A stretch of 64,000 nt of DNA, taken from NCBI GenBank assembly GCA_936432065.2, contig OW386289.2:164919348-164983347 (forward strand), in the 5' to 3' direction. Of the stretch, positions 1 to 11,884 are shown in pieces (within the stretch, counting starts at the first letter, position 1; each line of letters opens with the position of its first letter). This DNA comes from Rutpela maculata. Taxonomy: Eukaryota > Arthropoda > Insecta > Coleoptera > Cerambycidae. The translations under genes were made by a program, and so were the position numbers. The notes below the pieces were generated by a model. It was not told the origin of the DNA. It searched no databases and was given only the letters and a program-made list of their open reading frames with translations.

Positions 1-1125
1 AAGTATATGTTCTGCAGTCTCAGTTGCTGCTTCGCAATATCTGCATTTGTCATTTTCTGCCATGCCCATGTTCTTGAGATGATATCTCAAGGGGTAATGG
101 CCAGTTGGAAGGCCCGTGATCAGCCTTAGGTCGGACTTCGAGAAACCTTGCGGCATTCTTTGTCGAATAGGTTATAACTTTTCGCTGGTCTTTGGCCTGG
201 AGTATTCCTCCAGTAGTACTTCTTTTGTTTCTTTTCCCATTTTTGGACCTCTTCCATTATGTGTCCCTTAGATAAGCCACAGAAGGTTCGGGTACGAAGA
301 ATGACTTCTTTTCTTGCAAGGCTGTTAGCTGATTCATTTCCTTCTATTCCTTCATGCCCTGGCATCCACATCAAGGTAACCTTGTTGATTTTGCCAGTTG
401 TTTCAGGGATTGTCTGCATTCCCAGACAATTTTAGACTCGAAGGTATAGGACCTAAGAGCCTTTAGTGCTGCCTGGCTATCTGAAAGTAGATCTTTGCCC
501 TTCGAGTGCCTCTGATAAGGCATTCCTGGGCACACAGATCTATAGCATAGATTTCTGCCTGGAGGATGGTTGGGGTGTTGCCAAGGGCTTCAGATAGATA
601 GATTTAGGCGCCGCTACGCCCAGAACAACCCCCTCATCCATCTTAGATCCATCTATGTACCAGATGAGTGACTCTTTCTTCAACCGCAGTACTTTAACTC
701 GGCTTGCCTGACGCCTCTCAATCAGCACATCAAACGGGCAGTCAAAGTCGTGCTTGATTGTCATCGAGGCAGTGGGTTTGGTCATGGATTCAAGTTGAAT
801 TAGCGCCAAAATCCTTAAATGACCAACCAGATCGCCTGGTCTAAATTTAAATGCCTGATGTCCTTTCCAAATGCAGTTCCAGGTAAGTTTCTGATCCAGG
901 ATTACTCCTAGATACTTGACTTCAGTACTGTTCCATTTAATATAGGAGCTCTCAAATTTAGTTTTCTCCTTTGGCCAATGGAACAATAACTGTTTTGCTC
1001 GGGTTGACACCGAGGCCCGAGCACCATTTAGACGTTATGTTTAATGCAATTTGCATGTGGTTTGAGATCATAACCTTATAACCTGCCTCTCACAGTAACG
1101 ACTATGTCGTCAGCATAGCTTAGTA
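1..1125 (-). mobile_element. 5'-truncated non-LTR retrotransposon, I-group-like
   Basis: A LINE fragment enters from the left window edge. On the minus strand it runs from the RT catalytic box (YADD, 1106-1117) through the RT thumb to an RNase H domain. The right boundary lies near 1125, where the coding signal stops abruptly and AT-rich sequence begins; this looks like the usual 5' truncation of target-primed reverse transcription. The 3' end lies outside the window. An RNase H after the RT is known in the I, LOA and related clades; the exact clade is inferred only. Confidence 0.85.
126..1117 (-). pseudogene. LINE ORF2 remnant: RT palm end, thumb and RNase H
   Basis: Three pieces in different frames read as one protein. 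The first is LSYADDIVV at 1095-1122, the RT active-site strand. The second (540-1010) holds KYLGVILDQKLTW, typical of the RT thumb region, and then WYIDGSKMDEG, which carries the first RNase H aspartate. The third (126-419) holds WMPGHEGIEGNESANSLARK, the last RNase H block with the catalytic His/Asp region. Between them, 420-560 reads QAEIYAI and a DSQAAL-like block in other frames. At least two frameshifts separate the pieces, so no functional enzyme is made. It would have copied the element's RNA into DNA at the target site. Confidence 0.85.
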
Positions 1126-2546
1126 TTATCTATATATGTATATACTTATATTTATATGTTACTTGTCATCTAAGTCTTTGACTATAATATTAGGACTATC
1201 CTAATGTTATATGTTAATATTAATCTTCGTTTTTATTTATATTTGTTTACATTCCATTAGTTGACATGCGAGAACACTACGGTCTGATTCCTTTTTGAGT
1301 ATTATTATTATTATTATGATATATAGCTAAAGATCACAGCAAGTGTAGTAAATTTGGAATTATTTATTTCAGCTGCGAAAGCATTAACTTTGTCACGCCC
1401 ATTAACGGCCGGGGCCATTCAGCATTTATAAATTACTCCTCCGCTTCAAGTTTTCAGTCTTCCTTGATACAAAAGGTCGCCCACAGATTTTCTTTCGGTG
1501 TTCCCTAAATAGATAGCAGTCATTTATCGTCGCTAAAATAGCTAGTGACCTTTTGAATCAATATTCATTGGACCAAAATTTAAGATAATTATTTTTCACG
1601 TCATGAAATATCGTATTTGGATGCGTCGCCACGTTCACAAGAAATTATTTCAGGATGGAATAATCAACTCAACTCAACTGTAAATGACAGTAAATTTTAC
1701 GATTTATATAAGTTTAACTAATTCGTATTATTCTTATGTAACTTAGATAACAATATACTCAAGTAAATATTTCCTTCCAATATCCCCAAGATTTAAATAC
1801 AATTGATTATATACTGACATATTTATAGTAGAGAGCTCAGAGGCTGAAAATGTTCATCTTGCAGGGCTTTAAATACTAAAAGCTGACAACTGGATAAATC
1901 GATAGCATATATATATAGATAAACTTCAAAAAAAAGTTGTCCAAAAATTGTCCTGTGCAAAAGGGCGTTATTCAAAATTTTCGAGTTAAGTACTGTGTCA
2001 CCTAGCCGAAGTACATATCTCTCTTTGATAAAAATTGTATAATATTCTCTGTAGCTGTAAAGCTGTAAAAAAATAAACTATTTTCAAAAAAGCATTGTGC
2101 TTTATGGGAAACGCGAACTTTAAATGCCTAAAAATTAATTCATTTGCCGTTTTTTTTTTACATTACACACTCAATTACTCGAAAACTAAGTCTCAAATAA
2201 AGAAAAAATATTCTTTATAAAATGAAGGCCTGTGCTTTCTGACCACAATGGTACTTTTTAAAATATTTTTAGTGAACTAATAACTGAGTTATGATTTTAA
2301 AACTAACGTGGTTACAAAATCTCCAAGCGGTTAGAACTGCAAACTTCGATCGCCCGCATTACTCCCCGCGGTCGAGCGGTGTCTACGATCTGTGATGTGA
2401 TGTATTTTACAACAGTAATTAATATTATCATAGTAATTAAATGATGTTTGGAGTATCTCTAAACTTATAGAAAATACTACTCTAATTACTACTAAAATTT
2501 CACACACATATTTTCGTCGGTTATATTTTTTTGGAAGAAACATTTT
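1126..2546. other. AT-rich stretch without recognised gene
   Basis: No coding signature recognised. There is a short ATT microsatellite near 1300-1318 and several A/T runs. A 70-codon frame on the minus strand (2331-2543) has no recognisable motif and is probably chance. Confidence 0.5.
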
Positions 2547-2793
2547 GGGCCGTCCACAAATTATGTCACGCTTTTAAGGGGGGGGGGGGGCTCTGAATGT
2601 TTTGACACTTGGTGACGGGGGTGGGGGCTCAAGAAAATGAGAAGTCACAATATAAGAAAGTAATTTTATGCCTAATATTTTATACAAATAAACTAAAACC
2701 TGAGAAAGAATTTTTCCTATAAAATATGTCATGGTTCAAATTAAAAATTTACAATTTTTATTAATTTAAAAGTTAGTGTGACGTGACAGACCC
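2547..2793. repeat. Hairpin MITE fragment with GGCCGTCCACAAATTATGTCAC end
   Basis: The left end reads gggccgtccacaaattatg, followed by tcacgc, and is followed by a G12 run and a second G-rich block (gacgggggtgggggctc). Near 2775-2788 the sequence gtgtgacgtgacagaccc looks like a decayed inverted copy of the left end. I recall similar repeats (GTCC-ATAAATTACGTCAC ends around G-rich cores) as common in insect genomes. It overlaps the 3' truncation point of the Gypsy fragment, so it may have inserted there. Confidence 0.4.
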
Positions 2794-3786
2794 AAGTTTA
2801 GGAAGGCTGGAGAAAATCCTGTCGAATCGTGTGAAGATGTATTAATAGCGAACATGAGTTCGTTAATATACTGATCCAATCTCCTGTGATTCGATTCGCA
2901 ATATTGGGCAATTATCGTTTTTATCACTCTATTAGTCCTTTCCACGGGATTATTTTGAGGCAAATATACTGGAGCAAATCTTTGTTTAATCCCAGTTTCT
3001 GACATAAATCTCTGGAAAATATTACTATAAAATTGAGTAGCGTTATCACTAATCATCATTCGGGGACATCCAAATCTAGTGATTATTCTTTCATTTATTA
3101 TCTGTACTAGTGGCCCTCCTCATGGGTTGAATTTTTACCCATTTAGTAAAGCGATCTTTTAAAACCAGCAGATAATTAAAACCTTTGGACGATGTGGTCC
3201 CATCATATCTACGCAGACTGTATCCCAAGGTCCTTTTATAAAAGAATATTGCATCTTACCGCTCGCTTGTTGATGACTAACTTTATTTTTGGCATGTTTG
3301 ACACTTTCTGACGTAATCGGCGATTTCTTTAAACATCCCCGGCCAATAATATATTTTCGCCATTTTCTTCACTACCTTGGCTATTCCCATGTGTCCGGCT
3401 ATTGGGTCATCGTGATTTTCGTACAATATATGGAAGCGAATATTTTTTGGTATGCATAATTTCCATGGCTCCGATAATTCCGGTTCTGAAAGGTCCGATC
3501 GCTCAAAGAAATGGCGATACAATTTATTATTCTCGATTTTATAATCTGGACTTCTCTCTGGTGCAGTTCGGACTTCTTCCATTTTCTTATTATACCACGT
3601 ACAAGATGTTTTTTCGATTAGATTTACCCGATTAATTTCCTCGTCTTGTGTGGGTAAAGGTTGACGTGATAGGGTGTCAGCTAATTGATTCAATACTCCT
3701 TTACGATATTTGACATCGAAACTGTATTGTTGCAAATCTATTACCCATCTGGCTAAACGCCCCGTCGGATTTTTAAATGTCTGCAA
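2766..3786 (-). pseudogene. Gypsy integrase (zinc finger and DDE core), broken
   Basis: The piece at 3283-3786 holds the integrase HHCC zinc finger: His residues in ENHDDPIAGHMG and the pair in KCQTCQK, with the usual YYWPGM between them. At 3190-3260 another frame gives VDMMGP, the first catalytic Asp region. The piece at 2766-3059 starts MMISDNATQF (second Asp) and continues to QNNPVERTNRVIK with the catalytic Glu, then TGFSPAFLN. Frames change near 3060-3280, and the C-terminal DNA-binding part is missing. The 3283-3786 frame also contains the RNase H to integrase linker (QLADTLSRQP), typical of Gypsy. Confidence 0.9.
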
Positions 3787-5125
3787 CCATTTTAGTGATT
3801 GATGATCCGTTTCGACCGTAAAGTGATACTGATCGAGATAATGGTAATGCTTTTTGATTCCATAGTATCGCCATGCATTCTTTCTCGGCTACAGAATATT
3901 TACGTTCTAATTCCGTCAAAATCCTACTAGCATATGCTATAACTTTATCCCGTCCTTTAATCTTCTGGATCAAAGCGGCCCCTAATCCTAAATCGCTAGC
4001 ATCCATTTGCAAAATAAATGGTTCATTAAAATCTGGTCCCGATAATATCGGTGCTTGAGTTAAAGTTTCTTTTAATTTGATGAATGCGTTTTCTTACTCT
4101 TGTGTTCATAACCATTTTTGCTTTTTCTTTAACAATTTAGTTAACGGTCCTATTATCTTGAAGTATTGTGGAATGAATCGACGGTACCAAGAAGTGATTC
4201 CTATAAATCTTCTTAATTCTCTTATTGATTTGGGAGATTGAATTATTAATATTGCTGCTACTTTATCTGGGTCGGTTTGGATTCCCTTATCTGAAATCAT
4301 GTGACCAAGATATTTTAATTCTTTCTTAAAGAAAGCACATTTTTCCACATTAAGTTTTAAATTTGCTTTTCTTAATCTATTTAAAACTTCTCTTACGTTT
4401 TCTTTATGTTTCTCTAAGTTTTCTCCTAGTATAATAATATCGTCCAAATAAGCAAAAGCATAAGGTTCTAATTCTGGTCCTATCAGGGTATCTAGTAATC
4501 TTTGGAAAGTTGTTCCTGCCGAATGTAATCCGAAGGGCATTACTTTAAACTGAAATAAACCCTGCCCGGGAACTGTAAAGGCTGTAGGCGGTTTACTTTC
4601 TTCTGAGGGAGGTATTGCCAATATCCTTGTTTGAGGTCTAGTGAGGTAAAGTATTTAGAATTTCTCAATTTGTCTAAAATTGAGTTAATAAAAGGTAAAG
4701 GATAAGCATATTTTCGAGTTACACTATTAAGTTTTCTGAAATCTATGCAAAATCGAGGTTTTCCATCCTTCTTCCGCACGATGACTACCGGCGAACTCCA
4801 AGCGCTCGATGATTTCTCAATTATATATCCTGTTCACTTCGTTACGGATAATTTCTTGCATTTTTGGATTTTGCGGATAATATCTTTGTTTGATAGGCGT
4901 GCTGTCATTTAAATGTATCGAATGTTCTATCAATGACGTCGGACCTGTCAATTCATGAAATTTTTTAATCTCCTCTTCTAAGAATTTGTTGATTTCTTCT
5001 TCTTCCGTAAATTCATCATCTGCCTCAAGTTTGGCGTCTTCCCTGTTTAAAAATAATTGTTGTCTATTCATAGTTTCATCATTTTTTATATCTGTCACAT
5101 TTTTATTTACTGTCATCTCTGACAA
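3650..5125 (-). pseudogene. Gypsy reverse transcriptase and RNase H, broken
   Basis: Reading right to left, 4817-5125 holds the RT approach segment (STPIKQRYYPQNPKM). 4540-4779 holds RKKDGKPRFCIDFRKLNSVT and TSLDLKQGYWQ, with the first catalytic Asp. 4106-4621 holds FAYLDDIIILGE, the active site with two Asp, and LKYLGHMISDKGI. 3773-4012 holds MDASDLGLGAAL, the RNase H start, followed by KYSVAEKECMAILW. At least three frame changes interrupt the protein. The motif spelling fits the Gypsy group rather than Copia or BEL. Confidence 0.92.
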
Positions 5126-5270
5126 AATTTTTGTTATTAAAAATAATTTTATTATTTTGAATATCCAACGTCGCGTTTCTTTTTTGTAAGAAATTCATTC
5201 CTAACAGGATGTCTCCAGTTAAATTACTTAAATGAAGAAATGGAAACACCTCCGTGTAAGCTCGGGCTTT
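5126..5270 (-). pseudogene. Gypsy aspartic protease C-terminal fragment
   Basis: The minus strand reads a segment ending LTGDILLGMNFLQKRNATLD. The ILLGMNF block is the conserved C-terminal protease signature in retropepsin-like domains. The N-terminal catalytic Asp part is absent because the element is cut at about 5270. A frameshift near 5125 separates it from the RT approach segment. Confidence 0.75.
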
Positions 5271-5629
5271 AGGGAAGAAAGGGTGGTATTAGCACAATTT
5301 GTTTGTCGAAAATACTTCAGAAAAGTTACATCAGACCTTAGGACAAGACCTCTTTTTACCCTTTTTAGGGGATGAAATGGGTGGTAGACAAAAACTGATG
5401 CGGTATATTGTTTTTTAATATCAGAATCGATTTCAGCATGTCAAAAAACATAGGATAAGACGGTTCTTTGTCGGCCTGTGATATTTTTATAAAGCTTTAA
5501 TCGCTATCTAGGTAAACCCAAGAAATATTCTAATGTCTTTTACAATTATTTTCTTTTTCCTTCGCTTGTATGTATATACAGGGTGTCCCGTAATATGCTA
5601 TATTGTAAACGTACATTATTTATTAAAAG
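5271..5629. other. No recognised gene
   Basis: AT-rich. At 5578-5595 is the string acagggtgtcccgtaata, which resembles the terminus of many arthropod DNA transposons, but I found no matching inverted end nearby. Confidence 0.4.
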
Positions 5630-5814
5630 GTGAGGTACGGTACCGGTTTCAGTGACTGGGCTCGATCGGCGAAGTTAAGCACGGCCGGGCGAATCCATCA
5701 CTTGGATGGGTTACCGTAACTCATCTCGCCGTCCTGGTTAAGTGGTAGAGTAGCATTAGCTAAACTTCGCCAGGACGTTAATATAAATAAGGCATTTAAA
5801 AAAAAAAAAAAAAA
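5630..5814 (+). mobile_element. 5S rRNA-derived SINE (SINE3 type), full copy
   Basis: The head is 5S-like. gaagttaagcacggccgggc (5671-5690) matches the internal box A/intermediate element of 5S genes, and cacttggatgggttacc (5699-5715) matches box C, at the right spacing. The 3' part is not 5S and ends in a pure A run at about 5798-5814. 5S-derived SINEs are transcribed by RNA polymerase III from these internal boxes and moved by a LINE partner. A second, 5' truncated copy of the same tail lies at 55555-55640, which shows that this is a mobile family and not a stray 5S pseudogene. No clear target duplication was seen. Confidence 0.85.
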
Positions 5815-7230
5815 TCTTAAATCCATCTTTCTGTCGCTGTATCTCTTTAAACATTAGCACTTACAATAAAAATGTATATACAAAAATTGTGGAAAATTTT
5901 GTCCTCTTCAATTTTGTCTTGAACATTTTTCTCATAAGATCGAGCGCTGCCGAATTATTTTGAAAGAAACATTATTTTGTACCTCCAATTCAAGATGACG
6001 GCTGGCACCTCCCCTCCCCATGGTCGAAAACTATTTATTATCAAGGCTTCGGCTTAAACAACATACATCAAAATCATTACTACTCCACCTTTTGCAGGGC
6101 AAAATCCCCCACTGATTGGACTATTTTCTTACTTTGACATTTTTGGAGTAAATGGGAATCTTTCTGAAAATCAGCAACGTACACGTCAACCAATGTTATT
6201 ATCTACTTATGGATATAAAAACTAACAAATTATATCCAACGCGAAGTACAATGAAAAGACTTAATGGCGCTTTTTTTATAAGTTAACAATTAGTTTTATA
6301 AAAAATCAAAGTCATGGACTTCAGCCAACCATTTTTTTATTTATATTTTTCATAAATGAACAATTTTAGAGCAATGGCAATGAAATAATATAGGAGCGGT
6401 TTTTTTGCAAATTTGAAATTTATTTATTTAAAAAATCAGCAGCAACTAAGCTCGATAGTTGTTCTAATCTGTTATATTAAATCTTCATTCCATATTTTAT
6501 ATTATTGTTAATTACAATGAATCATGTACCCGTATTGCTATCAGCTCCTTAGCTATTAGTTATAAGGCTTCGCATTATCCGTTATATATATATATTTATC
6601 TAAAACAAGCTATTTCCCAGATGTTAATGTCGCACAGACATGTATTTTTATGAGAAAAAAAAATTCTACGAAGATGTTTGTCATACTAGAGGGTCTGTTA
6701 TTTCAACAATGATATCAATGCGACAGCCTGGAATGTAATACATACAGCACTTCCTTACAAAGTTAGCCAACCGAGATGAGCTGGGAAACTTTCCGGTTCC
6801 GAATATTATTTTACAAGACTTTAAATATAAAACACACATCATACATCCAGTACTTTTCCGTTCTCTTTTCAAATAAAGTTAATATAAAAAGTTTCTGTGA
6901 CAGACTTTATAACAAGTTAACAAGTTTTAAATTTTTAACGAAGACGCAAACATTCGACATTAGATGTAATTCAGTGGTACAGGCTTGCTTTATTATTAAT
7001 TGTAACCTTGGCAAGTTTTTCTTTGCTCTGCAAATTGGAAATTAAAAATGTAAGTGTGGGGATGTGGTGAGGGTGGTTAAGTTAATAAACGGATCTTAAA
7101 ACTAACCTAATATGCCTCTCTGCACACGCAACTTAGTTTTTTGATTCAGCGAATTTTCCTTCGATTGTTTGCACGGTGAATCTAAGCTTTAAACTTGAGG
7201 AGGTAGCATGACAAACCCATGTAAAGAAAA
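5815..7230. other. No recognised gene
   Basis: AT-rich. Short open frames at 6681-6872 (-) and 6776-7045 (+) overlap on opposite strands and show no known motif. A TA-rich run lies near 6579-6600. Confidence 0.4.
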
Positions 7231-7234
7231 TATA

Positions 7235-8208
7235 CAGGGTGTTTCACGAGGAAACGGACGTGCTTCAATGGCAGATAGAGGACACCGGAGGTAATCATAA
7301 TCAGCTCGTTGCTGAAATACATTTATTTATGTATTGTCAAAATTTCTCTTGGTTGTTCATATTTGGCACATATAATACACTACTAATTCTGAATAAGGTA
7401 TCATGCACACAATAAATCCAGGTCCGGATTTGAAAAAAAATGTTTTTATGGTTCTTCAAGAAAACAAGACCCTGTACATGTTTTTTTTAAATTTCAATAT
7501 TAAATTCGAAAAGTACATAAAGAACTGAACAAAATGGCTACATCAATTTTTTTTGTTATTACAGTTATTACACTTATTGTTGTTGTTAATAGGTATGTTA
7601 TGTTGCTGTATTACTATAGTCTTTAATAAATGAGAAGAATGAAATAGATTCTTGATTCGGTGTCCTCTAAGACCTACTTTTTTTTAAGTTTACCACCTCC
7701 ATAAAAATTGGTAATTAAAATATAATATTTATTGCTGGAAAAAAAATGCTCAATTTAATAGAAAAAGCAATTTTTTACGCGTATCAATCATCGATATTTT
7801 CGAAAGTCTCATATTGCATTATTTAGTGGAATTTATTTCGAAGACGGCAAGGGTGTGGCAAAAAATGAATGAAGCCATTTTGTTCAGTTTTTTATGTACA
7901 TTTCGAATTTAATATTGAAATTTAAAAATATATATACAGGGTATTGTTCTCTTGAAGAACAACAAAAACTTTTTTTTTCAAGTCCGGACCTGGATTTTCT
8001 TTGTGTGTGATATAAATACTTATCACTAGTGTATTATATGTGCCAAATATGAACTTATTATTCCATTTCTTTACAAAGTAACAACCAAAAAAATTTTTGG
8101 CAAAAATACATACTGTATTTCAGCAAAGCTTTTTCTATAGATTAATATGATTACTCTCGGTGTCCTCGATCTATTAAAAGCAAGTCCTTTTTCTCGTGAA
8201 ACACCCTG
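7235..8208. mobile_element. Foldback DNA element with arms over 300 bp
   Basis: The left end cagggtgtttcacgagg (from 7235) is matched by ctcgtgaaacaccctg ending at 8208. The match continues inward: aggtccgga near 7420 against tccggacct near 7985, and gaacaaaatggct near 7526 against agccattttgttc near 7875. Each arm is about 300-340 bp around a roughly 300-bp centre. Both ends are flanked by TATA, consistent with a TA target duplication as in Tc1/mariner relatives. No transposase is encoded, so it is a non-autonomous element. Confidence 0.85.
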
Positions 8209-8212
8209 TATA

Positions 8213-9799
8213 TTATAATGAAAAATATAAAATAAACAAAACCCATAAAATTTACAAAACTAACAAAACAAATATAAACAACTGAAAATGCATTCTTCAA
8301 TGTATTAATAATAAGATTCTCTTTTTATTTAAACTACCATTGATATATATTTTTTAAATTGTTATTTTTCATAAATAGAAACGAAATATAATCAATAACT
8401 ACGCTCGAACTATACGCGTTCCGTGCTTGTGGCGCCACCTACATCAAATTCCGCATATTCGAGATGTTGTGGGTATCGGCACACGACACAAGTGCATCGT
8501 GGTATCGGCATATACTTTAACACTTGACTGTAGATGTCGGTCAATTCAGAGAGTATTCTTTGCTATTGAAGAAAGTATTATGCAAATTTCAACAACTTCA
8601 CATCTCTAGAGACATCGGATTTTAGATGTAGGAACACCGATTTGATTTTTATACATTTGATGAGTTTCTTAAGTAACAGAGTGTCTGATACTGCTTCTGA
8701 ATTACAGAAATGGTACAAATGTCGTTTTTTATATTTTTGGCACGTAGGCCGTAAATTTGCCAGAATTGTCATAAGGGTCTTTTTTTAGCAGTTTATGAGC
8801 TTTCTTTTAAATAAAGCAATTAAAATGATCAAGTGGGTTGTAAAATATAGGCCGTTACCTAAATGTGAAAGTTTCAAGACGAAAAGTTACGCGCACACGG
8901 GAACTTCAGCGATAGAAAATGAAAAGAGCTTTTCTTTTACATTTCACTGGTATGTCTAAAGGTGCTTCCCGAGGAAGCTAGGATGACACCCAAAAAATAA
9001 TTTTTTATTAATATCTCATCAACTTATTTTTTTTAGAACATTTGGCGCTACTAATAAACTAAAATGTGTCTTCATTACAAACTAATAATATAAAAGGTCA
9101 TTTTTAATACTCACTTTTGTCCACTTAATGCATTTTGAACATTTTGTTAACGAAACAGTATTGTTTCACTAAAATTACACAAAATCTAGTTAAACTGACG
9201 TAGGATCCACGCTAGTCCTGATGTGTGTGGCTGGTTTCCGTTTGCTAAGTACACAATCAAAATTTTTGTTTTGTTGAATTTGTACTTAAACCGTACTCAG
9301 AGCCTATTATTTTAAGGTTGTTGAGCAGGTGAGGTGTTGAACTCATCCTCGCTTGCTGCAATTACTATCTGCAAATTTCAAATTATAAATCTTATCTCGC
9401 AGTCTATAGCTACTCCATCCCACCAGTCCTCTAGCACACGTCGCATCACGTGTACGTTTTACGTCCTTGCGAATAAATTATGTTACCACATATAGGATTC
9501 ACCCTGTATATACAACATTTGAGTTAAAAATTGTCAGTATCACTAGCGAATATAGGTAGTCACTCGGGAATTGTTAGTCTTCCAAAATTTGTCAGTCAAA
9601 CCAGAGAATCGAGTCGTGGATTACGATTGAAAGTAACCTAAGTGACAAGGGATCAAAGGAGCAGACGTGGTGAATTGAGGAAGGGTACGAAAGAGATTGT
9701 GGCGGCTCTAGATTATAATAATAAAATATACATTTAAGCCATTAGGACAACAACGACAAATATATTGTTAATATTTCGTACATTTTAACATTTTAAAAA
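8213..9799. other. No recognised gene
   Basis: AT-rich with homopolymer runs. Opposing 60- and 64-codon frames near 8427-8772 carry no known motif. The region near 9470-9510 again contains a caccctgtatata string like transposon ends, without a partner. Confidence 0.4.
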
Positions 9800-9998
9800 A
9801 ATAGAAACAACCGCCTTTAAAAAAAATCTCTAAAAAGTGAGAAATAAAATTTCACTCAGTTTTACAAATACCTGTCTACCTATTAGTGGAAAGTAGCAAA
9901 GAATTGTACCTTATTACCGAATATCAATTTGAACTCGGTGCAAAATGTATTTTTGAAATTAGTAATTTTTTTTTGCACCGACTTCAAATTGATATTTG
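9800..9998 (+). repeat. Dispersed repeat E, copy 1, ending in a hairpin
   Basis: About 145 bp starting near 9800 (accgcctttaaaaaaaatc ... ttattaccgaatatcaattt) recurs at 19668-19828 in the same orientation. This copy ends in an inverted pair: 9921-9945 (atatcaatttgaactcggtg plus caaaa) against 9971-9995 (ttttgcaccgacttcaaatt plus gatat), with about 25 nt between. Function unknown; probably a non-autonomous transposon terminus. Confidence 0.7.
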
Positions 9999-11204
9999 TA
10001 GACAGTAATCTAAATTCCGCTTATTTCTTCATTGCTATGCATCTTTTGGACATTCTTTTAAAATTAGGTCTATGTTATGTAAAATTTCCTGCCGAATCCA
10101 TTTCCGGAGGGCGATTTGCGATACAAGCTTGCGTTCATCCCCTATATTAATTTTTCACCCCTTTTCGGCGATACACGATATTTAACATTTTTCAGATATA
10201 TCTCGTGTTATCTCGGAAATCATAAAATCTACAAGGATCAAATTTTAGACGGAGATGAAATAATGTATGGCGATTACGGTAGCTGTACTAAAATGATATT
10301 TTGATTATTGATCTTCTAAGAAAAAAATAAAAACTGCGGGGATGCTGAAATATTGTAAGGAAAAATGTAGCATGGAGGTACTTTTTCTATGTGTATAAAT
10401 ATTATATCAGTTATGTGAGCATCAAATTTAATTTTAGTGAAAAAATTTTTGCAATCGTATCAGTCTGGGGGAAGATATAAATTATTTAGTATCGGGAGCG
10501 ATACCCTGCGCTTTGATCGCACATGCATAAAGAGTTGTAATCTGTGGTAGAACGCGCTCTTCTCATCATTCGACATCGCAAGGCATTATTTGAGTACGAT
10601 TGAAATAGCAAATAGAAACGTGTGTATACAAAAATGCTCGTTTGCAAATTTAATGTCAGGAAAGGATTGTCACATTGGGATAAATTTGTCTGTGTACAAA
10701 GATAAAATTAGTTTTGAATCAAGAATATTTCGTCTCATATATAAGCGCCAATTAACAAACTCTTCATATAAACATATATTTTAGTGGCAAGTTCTAAAAA
10801 ATTATAAATAAAATGATTTATTAAAACCCATTACTTTCTTGACAAAATTATTAAAAAAGAAACGATATACAATTTCATAATGAATAATGAATAAAGAATT
10901 GTAAAAAATTGATTTTCTGAATACCTAAACAATTTTTTGTTTTTGATGATTAACAAAAATGTAAAGTAAATTAATCAATTATTTTAAATACAATTATTTA
11001 TTCTGTATGGGGAATATATTTATTTGCGTATATACCAAACAAATATTGTAGCGAAGTACAATGACAGTACAAAGATATCTGTATCATTACCAACCAACAC
11101 TGCCCTATCATAAGCAAAAGTATCCACAGCATATTTCATTATTGCAAATATTCTTGTATCTGCTTCCTCATGGTCAGAAAATATTTATTAATTACCGTCC
11201 GAGA
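9999..11204. other. No recognised gene
   Basis: Short open frames of 62-68 codons without recognisable motifs. AT-rich filler. Confidence 0.4.
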
Positions 11205-11271
11205 ACTGTCAGGAGTTTGCGCAGTTGCTTTTCACGTGTTCGGATTTGGTACTGCGCAAACTCATGACAGT
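11205..11271. repeat. 21-bp stem hairpin
   Basis: Arms 11205-11225 (actgtcaggagtttgcgcag, then t) and 11251-11271 pair over 21 bp with one mismatch around a 25-nt loop. It lies 8 bp from the next palindrome. Confidence 0.75.
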
Positions 11272-11279
11272 TTTTAGAC

Positions 11280-11412
11280 TAGTATATTGTGTATTTAGGT
11301 GTGAAAGCAATACATTCCCGGACGACGATGCAAATTGTTGGCCGAGACGCTAGCCGAGGCCAACAAGCATCGAAGTCCGGAAATGTGCTTTCACACCGAA
11401 GTACACATACTA
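11280..11412. repeat. 133-bp palindromic element
   Basis: The left half (tgtatttaggtgtgaaagc, cccggacgacgatgc, ttgttggcc) is mirrored by the right half (ggccaacaa, gcatcgaagtccgg, gctttcacaccgaagtacac). Arms are about 58-65 bp, imperfect, with an 8-14 nt loop (gagacgctagccga). It resembles a minimal foldback element or a large hairpin. No ORF. Confidence 0.75.
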
Positions 11413-11884
11413 TTTTCTCTGAAATCACAATCAATATTATTTTAAATCAAGGAATTTGTATTAATACATAACATTTCTTCATTACAATCTAGCTGATTAC
11501 TAATAAATGCAATTTTAATGTGAATTAGTTTGTCTGCGTGTATTTATTTACTGTCTAAAATATACATAACATTCCTGTACGGTTTGTTTGGCAACGGATC
11601 TTTTCTGGTCTGTTTTCTGATAGTTTCTCAGCAACGGAATAAAATACTGGAATTGTGCATTTTTCGATCTGAAATCGCGCGGTAAATGTAGACATTAACG
11701 AACCATTCCCAATATGGCCGTCTAGTATTAGAATGCTCACAAACATTAGTCCCAAGCAAAGATATCGAGTTTTAAGTAGATGGCGGTGTAAGTACAGAAC
11801 ACATAAAATGCGAGATACATTTATTTATTTGAATTTGTATTTTGTTTTTACATTTATAAAAATATTGATTAAAAAAATAGGTGA
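11413..11884. other. No recognised gene
   Basis: Two overlapping opposite-strand frames (11555-11755 minus, 11733-12002 plus) carry no known domain. Confidence 0.35.

Larger units (their letters stand above)
2766..5270 (-). mobile_element. Ty3/Gypsy retrotransposon, internal fragment
   Basis: Domain order on the minus strand is protease end, RT, RNase H, integrase zinc finger, integrase core, the order that defines Ty3/Gypsy (metaviridae-type) pol. Both ends are cut: the protease starts mid-domain near 5270 and the integrase stops near 2770-2790. No gag and no LTR lie next to it. Several frameshifts break the reading frame, so this is an old dead copy. Whether the two solo LTRs at 12.9 and 39.4 kb belong to the same family cannot be decided here. 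Confidence 0.92.

Noticed and set aside
5671..5715. Functional 5S rRNA gene
   Set aside because: Only the promoter-containing part matches 5S; the rest is unrelated and ends in poly(A), so a SINE explains it better.
10500..10570. Possible tRNA-like segment (gtggtagaacgcgctc)
   Set aside because: No T-arm GTTCGA-type sequence at the right distance and no acceptor pairing.
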